64,000 bases of DNA from Oligoflexia bacterium (lineage in GTDB: Bacteria; Bdellovibrionota; UBA1018; CAIPTA01). The stretch is taken from assembly GCA_023954355.1 (NCBI GenBank), contig JAMLID010000002.1, forward strand, positions 65,130 through 129,129, written 5' to 3'. Positions 35,308 to 43,800 of the stretch are shown one piece after another (position 1 is the first letter of the stretch; each line of letters begins with the position of its first letter). The notes under the pieces were generated by a model. The model saw nothing but the letters and a program-made list of their open reading frames with translations. It did not search any database and was not told where the DNA came from. The position numbers and the translations under genes are program-made.

Positions 35308-35318
35308 GCGCCCTGATT

Positions 35319-36134
35319 ATGAAAGAAATTTCATCGCTAAAATATAATAGTTATTTACCGTTCTTGCAGGACGTATTAGGTAAAAAAGATCGTAAAATTT
35401 CTTTAAGAGGCTTGGCAAAATTGGCTGGCATTAGCCCCTCTCATTTATCACGTGCTGTAAGTGGGCAAAAGAAGCTTTCTGCAAGTTCAGTGCATAGGCT
35501 ATCCATAGCGCTCAATCAAAATGCTCAAGAGACGGATCACTTATTAAGTTTGGTAGAGTTGGAAAACACAACTGATAACAAGATACGAACAAAAATTTTA
35601 AAAAGAATTTCTGTTGGATCAAAGTCTGCTTCTAGTACGATCTCGTTAGATATTTTTCGTGTCATTGCTGATTGGTACTATTTTGCTGTAGTTGCTTTGA
35701 TTAATACCAAAAGCTTCAAACCAGATTCGTATTGGATCGGCCGTCGCTTAGGAATCAAACCATTTGAAGCAAGAGTTGCGCTAGAGAGATTAATCCAATT
35801 AGGTATAGTTCAAAAAAATGGACGAAACTATACTGTAATGAATGAAGCAGATATTACAACGACAGACGACCTACCTTCTGGAGCTATTAAAGAAAACCAC
35901 AGCCAACATCTCTCAATGGCTCAACAGGCTATGCATGAGGTAGCCATTGAAAAAAGAGAATTTAATAATTTAACAATTCCTATGAATGTTTCTGATTTGC
36001 CAAAGGCCAAGGAAATGATTCGAGAGTTCATCGATCGATTTGATCGTGAAATGAAGAGAAACCCGGCAGATGAAGTTTTTCAAATGAATTTACAATTTTA
36101 TCAGTTAACAAAATCAGAGAGGCATAAGCGCTAA
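35319..36134 (+). CDS. TIGR02147 family (DUF4423) regulator
   Basis: A 271-residue protein. The N-terminal third has a helix-turn-helix (SLRGLAKLAGISPSHLSRAVSGQKKLS, residues 28-54). The rest is the family domain with IFRVIADWYYFAVVALIN, WIGRRLGIKPFEARVALERLIQLGIVQ and the C-terminal MIREFIDRFDREMKRN. The family is expanded in Bdellovibrio-like bacteria and Fibrobacter and its members appear to be transcription regulators. Its stop overlaps the start of a secreted GNGGG protein gene, a pairing I associate with this lineage. Operator-like repeats lie just upstream. Confidence 0.88.
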   Translation: MKEISSLKYNSYLPFLQDVLGKKDRKISLRGLAKLAGISPSHLSRAVSGQKKLSASSVHRLSIALNQNAQETDHLLSLVELENTTDNKIRTKILKRISVGSKSASSTISLDIFRVIADWYYFAVVALINTKSFKPDSYWIGRRLGIKPFEARVALERLIQLGIVQKNGRNYTVMNEADITTTDDLPSGAIKENHSQHLSMAQQAMHEVAIEKREFNNLTIPMNVSDLPKAKEMIREFIDRFDREMKRNPADEVFQMNLQFYQLTKSERHKR

Positions 36135-36781
36135 TGGTTCGATTAAGTCTATTTTTATTTTTAAGCATTATTCCTGTTGTATCTATTGCTAGCCCACGAG
36201 TTGGGAATGGTGGCGGAGTATGGGTTTGTCAAAATGAAAGCTTTACAAAGGTTCGTTGGATGCATTTTGTTGATTTATTTGAAGCTGAAAATGAGTTTGG
36301 GCTTAGTCTTGCCAAAGTAGAAAACTTATCTGAATGGCAAATCTATACAGAAAAAATGAAATTATTACGAAAGGTCTCACCAGAAATTACTAGATTAATT
36401 CGCATAAATCTTTCAGATCTTTTACGGACAATTAAATTTTTACCAGAATCGACTGAGTTGACTCAAATAGAAGATGCTTTTATTAGAGTTCGCCCATCAC
36501 CTTCATCATGCTTAAACGGGTATTTGTATTACGGTCAGCTAGCAAACTTTACTTTCGATGGACGTTTACTGATTAGTTCAAAATTTTGGAATGATCCTGA
36601 ATTTTCTAAAAGAGAAAAAGCAGCTCTTCTAGTGCATGAGACGATTTATAAAACCCTAAGAGATCATTACGGAGATGAAAACTCTTCTAGGTCTAGATTT
36701 ATCGTTGGGATTCTTTTTTCAACCTTACCTGTTGATCAACAAAAAGCTCGAATTTCTCGTAAGCTTAAAGATTCAAGATAA
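36134..36781 (+). CDS. Exported GNGGG-type protein coupled to the TIGR02147 regulator
   Basis: A 215-residue product with a signal peptide (VRLSLFLFLSIIPVVSIA, then SPRVGNGGGVWVCQN). The GNGGG-V-V-C start of the mature chain recurs in many exported proteins of Bdellovibrio-like genomes. Later LLVHETIYKTLRDHYGD resembles an HExxY-type motif, although without a proven metal site. ATG overlaps the upstream stop (TAATGG), so expression is coupled to the regulator. No known function; a protease-like or surface role is only a guess. Confidence 0.72.
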   Translation: MVRLSLFLFLSIIPVVSIASPRVGNGGGVWVCQNESFTKVRWMHFVDLFEAENEFGLSLAKVENLSEWQIYTEKMKLLRKVSPEITRLIRINLSDLLRTIKFLPESTELTQIEDAFIRVRPSPSSCLNGYLYYGQLANFTFDGRLLISSKFWNDPEFSKREKAALLVHETIYKTLRDHYGDENSSRSRFIVGILFSTLPVDQQKARISRKLKDSR

Positions 36782-36791
36782 ACTGTAATAG

Positions 36792-36808
36792 TGGTTAAGT
36801 ATTAACCA
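36792..36808. terminator. AT-rich stem-loop after the GNGGG gene
   Basis: TGGTTAA (36792-36798), a three-base loop and TTAACCA (36802-36808) form a perfect stem followed by AATTTT. The stem is weak for a terminator; it might also be a protein site. Confidence 0.35.
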
Positions 36809-37021
36809 GTAATTTTCATAGGGTTGATTTCTCTTAGTAGGTAATTTTTTGGTGTCATCTTGTCACCGTTAAAGTAATCAGTCCCAAAAGGCCTAATTCA
36901 GGCTTGTATATTTGAAGTGCTAAATAATTGATTTTTAAAGATCTTCAGCTCGGTGGCTTACTGGCATGGGGGCTGCAATACTTAGGGTAAGAGAGGCGCT
37001 CAATATCGAGCGAAGAAGATT

Positions 37022-37144
37022 ATGAAACTTCAGATTCCGAAAAAAAGTTGGCCATCTAAGAGAGCTGATAGAGAGCTTTGGTGGACTTTAGGATCTGCTA
37101 CTCTTGTTCTCTTTCTAACAATTATCTCTGTAGTAAGAATTTAA
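37022..37144 (+). CDS. Possible 40-residue membrane peptide
   Basis: The frame reads MKLQIPKKSWPSKRADRELW followed by one hydrophobic helix (TLGSATLVLFLTIISVV) and ends RI. A purine-rich GCGAAGAAG lies just before the ATG. The basic N-terminus and single membrane span look protein-like, and it sits in an otherwise empty 500-base gap. It is too short for family recognition, so I hold it as a candidate. Confidence 0.4.
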   Translation: MKLQIPKKSWPSKRADRELWWTLGSATLVLFLTIISVVRI

Positions 37145-37180
37145 TTTTTTAGGCTACAGGTTCAAGTCTTTTAGTCCAGG

Positions 37181-37321
37181 ATGGGCGAATTGATGAGAAG
37201 GATTTCTCCAAAACCTACAAAATCAGAACGAACTGGTACTTTCGGGGGAAGGTTCAGTGCAGCTTTAGGGATGGGGCTGGCGAAGCTACAAGGATTGTTT
37301 AATCTCGTTCGGGACGAGTAG
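37181..37321 (+). CDS. Possible 46-residue basic peptide
   Basis: From ATG 37181 (or 37193) the frame encodes a basic N-terminus (MRRISPKPTKSERTG) and an amphipathic helix (FSAALGMGLAKLQGLFNLV) and stops at 37321, overlapping the convergent GYF_2-like gene by about 20 bases. It lies 36 bases after the other small frame. There is no independent support. Confidence 0.25.
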   Translation: MGELMRRISPKPTKSERTGTFGGRFSAALGMGLAKLQGLFNLVRDE

Positions 37322-38399
37322 GGGCTTTCAATTGAGGAATCGGGTCATCCTCAAAGAGAGCTTGTTCAGCAGTGGGGCTGGAGGGGTCAGAAAGGCGAAG
37401 GTCTTTTTGGCCCCTCAATTTTTCTGCCCAATACCAAACCGCTAAAGCAGTGATTGAAATAACAAGCAGTACTCCCATAGCGAGCCCAATTTTTTTATAA
37501 GAGAATTTTCTTTTAGGCTTCAAAATTATTTCTTCTTCAGAAGTGGGATTCAAATCAATCGTTAGAGTAGATGTTTTTTCAGAAAAACTTGGTCTTTGTG
37601 GAGGAGAATAAGGCTCTTCTATTATAGGATCTTTTTTTTCTACTTCTTTTCTAATGCGAACACTCTCAATAGCTTTTATATATTCATCGAAATTTAAATC
37701 AGAATCGTCTTCTAGTTCTTCAATTTGTGTATGAGTTTTTTCTTTTACAGAATCGAGAACAATGATTTCATCTTTTATTTTTTCTTCTTCATCGAATTTA
37801 TCGATTTGTGTTTGTAGATATTTAAATAAGCTATTGGATGTTTTTGTTTTCGCAGCCTCTTGATTGAGTGTAAAAATTTCTTCTAGATCTGTGTCTGTTG
37901 GATTTAGCTCCTCTATTGATTCTTTTTCTGTAGTTGCATTCATTAAAGACAGCGCGTCTTTTTTTTCTGAACCCTGGCTTATGTCTTCTGGCTGCTCTTG
38001 AGTAAATAATGTTTGTTCTTCAAGCGTTGGCACTTCAGGTTGAAGTATAGAATCTTCTATATTGCTATTATCTTCAGTCTCTTCATGAGGGATTGGTTGC
38101 AGTATAGGAATAGAATCTTCTACCAGTTGCGATGTTTCCTCGGTGACCTGTTCTTGTTTTTTTTGCGCGCTATTTTTTCGATAGAGAAAAATTTTGGGAG
38201 GTAATATTTCTGTAGCAATGAAACTCTGGTTAAATAAACCTTTAAACTCATCGCATTCCCCTAGGTTTTTCCAAAGAGGATTTTTTGTAGAAGAAACTTT
38301 ATGTTCTTCTAAAAGCTCACCCTTATGTATGGATGCAATAAGCTGTTTGTCCGAAATAGGACCTAAAATTCTTCCTCTATATTGCACTAGCCATGACAT
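37299..38399 (-). CDS. GYF_2-like N-terminal domain, acidic linker and C-terminal membrane anchor
   Basis: The 366-residue protein starts MSWLVQYRGRILGPISDKQL with KGELLEEHKVSS and NPLWKNLGE, the pattern of GYF_2/DUF4339 domains (tryptophan, GP, then W in the second half), which bind proline-rich peptides or other proteins. Residues about 75-290 are very rich in Glu, Gln and Thr and look disordered. A single transmembrane helix (GLAMGVLLVISITALAVWYW) near residues 305-325 follows a KRK-rich cytoplasmic edge. It may be an inner-membrane scaffold. Partner unknown. Confidence 0.7.
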   Translation of the reverse strand: MSWLVQYRGRILGPISDKQLIASIHKGELLEEHKVSSTKNPLWKNLGECDEFKGLFNQSFIATEILPPKIFLYRKNSAQKKQEQVTEETSQLVEDSIPILQPIPHEETEDNSNIEDSILQPEVPTLEEQTLFTQEQPEDISQGSEKKDALSLMNATTEKESIEELNPTDTDLEEIFTLNQEAAKTKTSNSLFKYLQTQIDKFDEEEKIKDEIIVLDSVKEKTHTQIEELEDDSDLNFDEYIKAIESVRIRKEVEKKDPIIEEPYSPPQRPSFSEKTSTLTIDLNPTSEEEIILKPKRKFSYKKIGLAMGVLLVISITALAVWYWAEKLRGQKDLRLSDPSSPTAEQALFEDDPIPQLKAPTRPERD

Positions 38400-38432
38400 A
38401 GACTAATTTTAACGCGATTTATTAGATAAAAA

Positions 38433-38466
38433 AAAGGCTCATTGCGGGGGCAACGAGCCTTTTATT
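38433..38466 (-). terminator. Intrinsic terminator of the barrel gene
   Basis: AAAGGCTC-A-TTGC / GCAA-C-GAGCCTTT forms a stem of about 12 pairs with one mismatch around a short G loop, followed on the minus strand by an A/T tail. It lies just after the stop of the leftward barrel protein gene. Confidence 0.75.
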
Positions 38467-38491
38467 GGTGGAAAGCTGGATTCCTTAAGAA

Positions 38492-39412
38492 TTACAAGAA
38501 TGTATAAGAAAGAAACAATCCAATATTCATGGCAGAAAGACCTTGGTCTTTAGGCATAAAGTCAAAATGTGGGTTAATTAAGAGCTTAGGAACAGCCGTA
38601 ATATAAGACCCAAAATTGATTGTGTGTCCATCTTTGAACTTATTCCATTTTACGTTTTGCTTAGAATTGCTTGTATAGTTTGTATAACGTAAAAATCCTG
38701 TTTCATACTCTAAGTATACGCTTGCGCTTTTTAGAACATCATAACTTATACCTGCAACAGTATCGAAGGCCCAGGTATTTCTACCGCCGTCGCCGTTGGC
38801 AGCAAGACGATCAGCTTCACTTCTTTCAGCAAAGCGATATTCTGTAAGGCTTAATCCGTAAACAGAAAGTGCTCCGTCAAGTAAAGGCTTTGTGGCATTT
38901 AAATAAAGTCTTGTTTTGCCATATCCCATATCAGAGGTAGCGGCGTTGTCTACAGACCTTCTTGTAGAGCGAGAGACTGGGATGTAATAACGAAAATATC
39001 CTCTTACATCTACTCCATATTTATCAGAGCCAAGAATTTTACTATTAGAAAATGTTAAGTAAGGGTCACTAACTACTAGTGGGTCAACTTGTGATGAAGG
39101 CTTTTCATCAATATATTGTAAAAGAGGTTGTGTTACAGAGGCAGACCATTTGCTACCAATTCTATATCCAATTGATGGGTAGTGAATGAACAATAAATCT
39201 GTTCCGTTACCACTGGAGTTACCTGATAAAGATTTTACCGTCGCTCCCAGCATATCAATTGAATACGCGGCTTTTACTTTTTTCTTTAAAGTAGAAAGCA
39301 TTGTACTTGTAGAACTTTGAGCACCAGCCGGAGCTGTTGCTGTCGAATCTGCTAAACTAACTGAGCTCGCTAATAGAAAAGCTGCTCCGAATATAAAACT
39401 ATTTTTTCTCAT
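38492..39412 (-). CDS. Predicted outer-membrane beta-barrel protein
   Basis: A 306-residue product with a signal peptide (NSFIFGAAFLLASSVSLA, then DSTAT). The mature chain shows alternating amphipathic strands with aromatic ends (GVDVRGYFRYYIPVS, ARTKLYL-like KTRLYLNATKPLL, SVYLEYETGFLRYTNYT) and finishes MNIGLFLSYTFL, a C-terminal aromatic-rich strand as recognised by the Bam complex. Family unknown. A terminator follows it. The 250 bases upstream of the start carry its promoter region, in which I cannot define boxes. Confidence 0.75.
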   Translation of the reverse strand: MRKNSFIFGAAFLLASSVSLADSTATAPAGAQSSTSTMLSTLKKKVKAAYSIDMLGATVKSLSGNSSGNGTDLLFIHYPSIGYRIGSKWSASVTQPLLQYIDEKPSSQVDPLVVSDPYLTFSNSKILGSDKYGVDVRGYFRYYIPVSRSTRRSVDNAATSDMGYGKTRLYLNATKPLLDGALSVYGLSLTEYRFAERSEADRLAANGDGGRNTWAFDTVAGISYDVLKSASVYLEYETGFLRYTNYTSNSKQNVKWNKFKDGHTINFGSYITAVPKLLINPHFDFMPKDQGLSAMNIGLFLSYTFL

Positions 39413-39663
39413 TTTATTACCCTCCCCGAGTCAAATTACCCACCAATTAGGCACTATGCCGCATCAGCAAGCTGTGTGCCACCTGACCATGGTGCACGGT
39501 GATATCATGAAACATATTGAAAATAAAACATATATACGAAACACTCTCTTACAGGCATATCTAAGAAAGACTTGAATTGAGTAATTTTTACTAGGTAAGC
39601 TTTGTCAAATGTTTCAAGGGCCAAAGTGCTGGATTCATTTGAAAATATTGCTTAAAAATAGCT

Positions 39664-40661
39664 ATGGGGAATGGTTTTGAACTAAAACGAGCGCTAGTAA
39701 TTCGATTAAGTTCACTGGGGATATCACTTTAGCTACTTCTGTAAATCAAGTCTTAGAGCGCTCAGGCTATCAAATTGATTGGATAGTGAAAGAGAGTTTT
39801 CGGCCACTACTAGAAGGACAAAAAAATATAAAATCGGTTTTCGGTTTTAAAAAAATGACGAGCGAAAGCGAATCTACCTTATATTTACTTTCTCAGATAG
39901 AAGAGCAATATGACTTAATTCTCGATTTACAGAATTCTTGGCGTACCTATTTTTGGCGAGAAAGTTTTCGAAAGTTGGGGCCACTATATGTACTGCCAAA
40001 ATCTAGATTAAGAGAGATCGCTATATTGTTTTTGAGGCTTAAAAAGACATTTGGCTATGGTCGTGGTGGGCGTATGAATCGCTACCAATCTTTTGCACAA
40101 AAATGTATTGGTAAAAAAATGAACACTCTGGGTACGAATCTAGAGTATTCTTCTGATTTAAAAAAATTCAATTTACCTGAACAATATCTAGTTTTTGTTC
40201 CATCAAGTGCATGGAAGACCAAAGTGTGGCCTTTTTTTGGCGAACTAGCGAAAATGCTTCATCAGTGGCCAATCGTTTTACTGGGAGCAGATCAAGATCA
40301 AGTTTGTAGCGAAATTTTTCAGCAATCTAAAGAAAATGTTATTAACCTACAGGGTAAAACATCTATCCAAGAAAGTGCATCGGTACTGTCGAAGGCAAAG
40401 CTTATTTTAGGTAGTGACACTGGAATGATTCATATTGCAGAAGCTATTGGTAAGAGTGTTTTTGTAATAGAGGGACCGACGGAAGAGAGTCTGGGTTTTA
40501 GCCCTTATAGAAAAGATTCTAAAAGTATAGGGTTAGATCTTTTTTGTAGACCTTGCTCTAAGTCAGGACGTATTTGTTACCGTATGGGTAGCAGAAAATG
40601 TCTAAATGGAATTAGTCCAGAAATGGTTTATCAGCAGATAAAGGAAAATTTAAATCAATGA
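39664..40661 (+). pseudogene. Heptosyltransferase-like GT9 enzyme with one frameshift
   Basis: ATG 39664 begins MGNGFELKRALVIRLSSLG, the GT9 opening (expected next DITLAT). One G is missing from the run at 39717-39720, so this frame stops at once; the next frame continues ITLATSVNQVLERSGYQIDWIVKE and stays open to 40661. Later parts have YLVFVPSSAWKTKVWP, ILGSDTGMIHIAEAIG (nucleotide-sugar binding) and CRPCSKSG. GT9 enzymes add heptose or related sugars to LPS core. waaA begins in its stop codon. The intact remainder makes a sequencing or assembly error at least as likely as true inactivation. Confidence 0.85.
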
Positions 40662-41938
40662 TTTATCTTTATCGTTTATTAAGTTTGTTTTTATTGGCAG
40701 TTCTTCATGTATCTGCTTTGTTTTCTAAAAAAATACGAAATTTTTTGAAAGAAAGAGAAAATGTATTTCCTAGGTTTTTGCCGACTCAAGAGTCGCGGCC
40801 AAGAATTTGGTTTCATGTATCTAGTGTTGGTGAATTAGAGCAGGCGCGCCCGGTGATTGAGTGTTTACGTGAAGACCAAAATATCCGCATTGTACTGACT
40901 TATTTTTCTAGTTCAGTAAAGAGGCTTGTTAAAGACTGGGCATTTGTAGATGCTGCAGACTTTTTACCATTAGATGATCATGAGCAAATGGACGAGCTTG
41001 TGTCGTTGATTCGGCCTCGTTTATTTGTATTAAATCGATATGATCTTTGGCCAAACTTATTGGCAGTAGTGAAGAAAAGAAAAATTCCCATTTTATTAAT
41101 TAATGCGAGCACTCCTCCCATAGGAGTTTTAGGGAAAATGAGCTTATACATACGAAAATTTATTTTTCGAATGATTGATGCTTGGACGTTTGTTGATCCA
41201 GTTGCGGGTTCATCTTGGGAGCCATTTATGAGTGCTTCGGCAAGAGGTATTGTTACTGGCAATCCTAGAGTTGATCGTGCATTGGAGCGAGTGCAAGAGC
41301 TTCTTGATAAGAAAAAATTTACACAGCTTTTTCAGTCTTGGAAGGGCAAGGGCAGTCACTGCTTGGTATGCGGCTCGACTTGGGACGATGATGAAGAGGT
41401 TATTTTTAATGCATGGAAAAAACAGAATTTTGATGGCTCGTTAGTTGTTGTTCCGCATGAACCATATCCCGAAACAATAAATAGAATTCGAGAAAAAATC
41501 CAACGCATGGGGCAAACGTACTTATTGTTTAGTGAGTTAGAAAAAGGAATAGCAAATTTAGAAGCAAAAGTTTTAATTGTAGACCAAAGAGGCTTATTGG
41601 CTGAAATTTATTCTCTAGGTGATATCGCTTATGTTGGCGGGGGTTATCGCCGACAGATTCATAGCATTATTGAGCCGATAGCTCACCATTTGCCAGTTGT
41701 ATTTGGGCCTAACTATAGAAGAAGCCCTGAGGCAGTTACTTTAAAACTGACTGGATCGGCTATGGCGTTGCCAAGAAACTTATCGACTGCAGCAGAAAAA
41801 TTGTCCCACTGGATCCAAGAATGGAGAACGAATGAAAAAGAGCGAACTCGTGCTTTGGAGTCTTTGCGAGTGTTTTTACAAATGCATAGAGGGGCAGGAT
41901 TAAGGGTGGCTGAAGTTATTCGAACGTATCTCTCATAA
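40658..41938 (+). CDS. waaA: 3-deoxy-D-manno-octulosonic acid (Kdo) transferase
   Basis: A 426-residue membrane-anchored glycosyltransferase: an N-terminal hydrophobic anchor, then WFHVSSVGELEQARPVI, VLTYFSSSVKRL, VGNPRVDRAL-like GNPRVDRALER, VCGSTWDDDEE and the nucleotide-sugar site AYVGGGYRRQIHSIIEPIAHHLPVVFGP. It attaches Kdo from CMP-Kdo to lipid A precursor, an essential LPS step. It overlaps the upstream GT9 stop and begins the envelope operon. Confidence 0.95.
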   Translation: MIYLYRLLSLFLLAVLHVSALFSKKIRNFLKERENVFPRFLPTQESRPRIWFHVSSVGELEQARPVIECLREDQNIRIVLTYFSSSVKRLVKDWAFVDAADFLPLDDHEQMDELVSLIRPRLFVLNRYDLWPNLLAVVKKRKIPILLINASTPPIGVLGKMSLYIRKFIFRMIDAWTFVDPVAGSSWEPFMSASARGIVTGNPRVDRALERVQELLDKKKFTQLFQSWKGKGSHCLVCGSTWDDDEEVIFNAWKKQNFDGSLVVVPHEPYPETINRIREKIQRMGQTYLLFSELEKGIANLEAKVLIVDQRGLLAEIYSLGDIAYVGGGYRRQIHSIIEPIAHHLPVVFGPNYRRSPEAVTLKLTGSAMALPRNLSTAAEKLSHWIQEWRTNEKERTRALESLRVFLQMHRGAGLRVAEVIRTYLS

Positions 41939-42003
41939 TTAAGTATTTTTTCTTATGTTACCTGGTTTAGATTGTCTATACTATGCCAATAGCGGAGGAA
42001 TCT

Positions 42004-42390
42004 ATGGAACACGAAGTTGTTATTCGGTTACGTATGGGAACCGAAGATGCTCATTATGCTGGTAATTTAGTTGATGGGGCTAAGATGTTGCATTTATTTG
42101 GTGATGTAGCAACAGAATTACTCATTCGCCGAGATGGGGACGAAGGTTTGTTTCGTGCATATGAAAGCGTTGAATTTTTAGCTCCCGTATATGCTGGCGA
42201 TTATATCGAAGCAAAAGGAAAAATTATCCGTGAGGGAAATACATCACGCACAATGGAATTTGAAGCATGGAAGGTGATTCAGCCAAGGCCAGATTTAGGT
42301 ACAACAGCTGCAGAGGTTTTAAAAAGCCCCATTTTAGTTTGTAAGGCTATAGGGACTTGTGTGACTCCGAAAGCAAGCCAGAGGTTCTAG
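42004..42390 (+). CDS. Hotdog-fold protein resembling 3-aminobutyryl-CoA ammonia-lyase (Kal)
   Basis: About 128 residues with [41 protein letters not shown] sequence (read in short blocks: [52 protein letters not shown]). This matches the Kal group of hotdog enzymes, which eliminate ammonia from 3-aminobutyryl-CoA in lysine fermentation. I start at ATG 42004 with GGAGGA upstream, not 41983. No kam, kdd or kce gene is nearby, and the neighbours make LPS, so a different acyl-CoA role is possible. Confidence 0.72.
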   Translation: MEHEVVIRLRMGTEDAHYAGNLVDGAKMLHLFGDVATELLIRRDGDEGLFRAYESVEFLAPVYAGDYIEAKGKIIREGNTSRTMEFEAWKVIQPRPDLGTTAAEVLKSPILVCKAIGTCVTPKASQRF

Positions 42391-42393
42391 CGC

Positions 42394-43800
42394 TTGAGAG
42401 CATTAAGTGCATATGACTTAGTAGTAGTGGGAGATCAGTTAGGTGGTCTTTTTTTAGCCGCAAGAGTGGCTGAAATGGGATTACGTGTTTTGGTTGTTGA
42501 AGACCATAATGCACCATCTGTTCACTATGAACTGCCGTCCGGTAAGTTTTTAGGAGATGTACTTTTAGAACCAATTATTGGATTGGAAGATGGTTCAAAA
42601 ATAGATCTTTTTATGAGAGACCTTGGTTTATACCAAAACTTGAATACTCTCTTCCCATTGCACCTCCCTTCACTACAATTACTCTCTGAGAGTTTTCGAA
42701 TAGACTTTAATTACCAATCTGAAGAATTACATCATGAGTTGATACGCCAATTTGGAATGCCATCATCTCAAGCAGATTTATTAACAAAAATTTTATTGGG
42801 GAAGGCAGACTTTAGAGGTTCATTACGAGAGCTGTTTGCCGTCAACCAATTTGAAGTCAAAAAAGAATGTCTTGGGCTTGTTCATTCTTCTTTGTTTGGA
42901 AGTGTATCTCCCTCTGACTTACCGTATACATCCTATAGACAAGTGATGAACTGTGCTACACAGTCGGTCCGGTATATCATGGGAGGAAGAGGAGCCTTAA
43001 AAGAAATTCTTTTATCTAGGATTCGCATCTTTGGTGGAGATATAAAAACCAAAACAAGAGTAGAAGAAATTGTTTTTGAAAAAGGCAAAATGTCTGGAGT
43101 TTTACTTTCTAGTTATGAGGGATATATTCAGTCGAAAAAAGTTATTGGTGCGATGAGTGCGAAACGATTTTATGATTTAATTCCAGAAAAACATAAAAAA
43201 AGTAAATTAGAAGAAATAATCCGAACAACAAATCCAAATTATGTTCACTTTTCATTTACTATCAAGGTTCCAACGTCTGAGGTTCCTGTAGGTGCCGGGT
43301 CTCATTTTGTGGTGCTTGATGAAAATGCTAGTCTTGAAGAGGATAATTTTTTACAGGTAATGATTTTTGATAGTGAAGTATATGGTGGTTTACCTAAAGA
43401 CATGAGTGCAATGATTGTCAGGGTTTTGATTCCATATAGAGATGAAAAAGTAAAATCGAGCTGGGTTCGTAGAGTGATGTTAAGAAGCATTAAAAAACTG
43501 AGGAGATTTTTTCCACATTTATCTGAAACTTTAGAGGTATACCCGAATCCAGAAGAACTAGATCAAGATGAAGTTTTTTTAAGAACATTTTGTCGTGGTT
43601 TAGATTTCATACCTCCTAGTTTTTGGGTGTATCCAGGTACTAAAGACTTAGAAGATAATCAAATGCACTTATTGGACTGGTCTAACTATGGATTAAGCGG
43701 CTTAGGTTTATGTTCGAGAGATATTTTACCATTTATCGGTCTTACGGGAGAGGTTACTGTAGCTATGAAAATAGCAGAAAGCTTTAGGAGAAAAGCTTGA
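42394..43800 (+). CDS. FAD-dependent oxidoreductase (phytoene-desaturase/amine-oxidase-like)
   Basis: A 468-residue protein with an N-terminal dinucleotide fold LVVVGDQLGGLFLAARVAEMGLRVLVVED (a variant GxxxGGLxxA loop instead of GxGxxG), a mid-protein YIMGGRGALKEILLSRI and a C-terminal YGLSGLGLCSRDILPFIGLTGEV, a common closing FAD-contact region. It probably oxidises a lipid or amine substrate. It starts at TTG 42394, four bases after the Kal-like stop, with AGAGG upstream. The GT4 gene starts in its stop codon. Substrate unknown. Confidence 0.72.
   Translation: MRALSAYDLVVVGDQLGGLFLAARVAEMGLRVLVVEDHNAPSVHYELPSGKFLGDVLLEPIIGLEDGSKIDLFMRDLGLYQNLNTLFPLHLPSLQLLSESFRIDFNYQSEELHHELIRQFGMPSSQADLLTKILLGKADFRGSLRELFAVNQFEVKKECLGLVHSSLFGSVSPSDLPYTSYRQVMNCATQSVRYIMGGRGALKEILLSRIRIFGGDIKTKTRVEEIVFEKGKMSGVLLSSYEGYIQSKKVIGAMSAKRFYDLIPEKHKKSKLEEIIRTTNPNYVHFSFTIKVPTSEVPVGAGSHFVVLDENASLEEDNFLQVMIFDSEVYGGLPKDMSAMIVRVLIPYRDEKVKSSWVRRVMLRSIKKLRRFFPHLSETLEVYPNPEELDQDEVFLRTFCRGLDFIPPSFWVYPGTKDLEDNQMHLLDWSNYGLSGLGLCSRDILPFIGLTGEVTVAMKIAESFRRKA

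Noticed and set aside
42004..42390. Complete lysine fermentation pathway
   Set aside because: Only the Kal-like gene is present; no aminomutase, cleavage enzyme or dehydrogenase is seen in the window.
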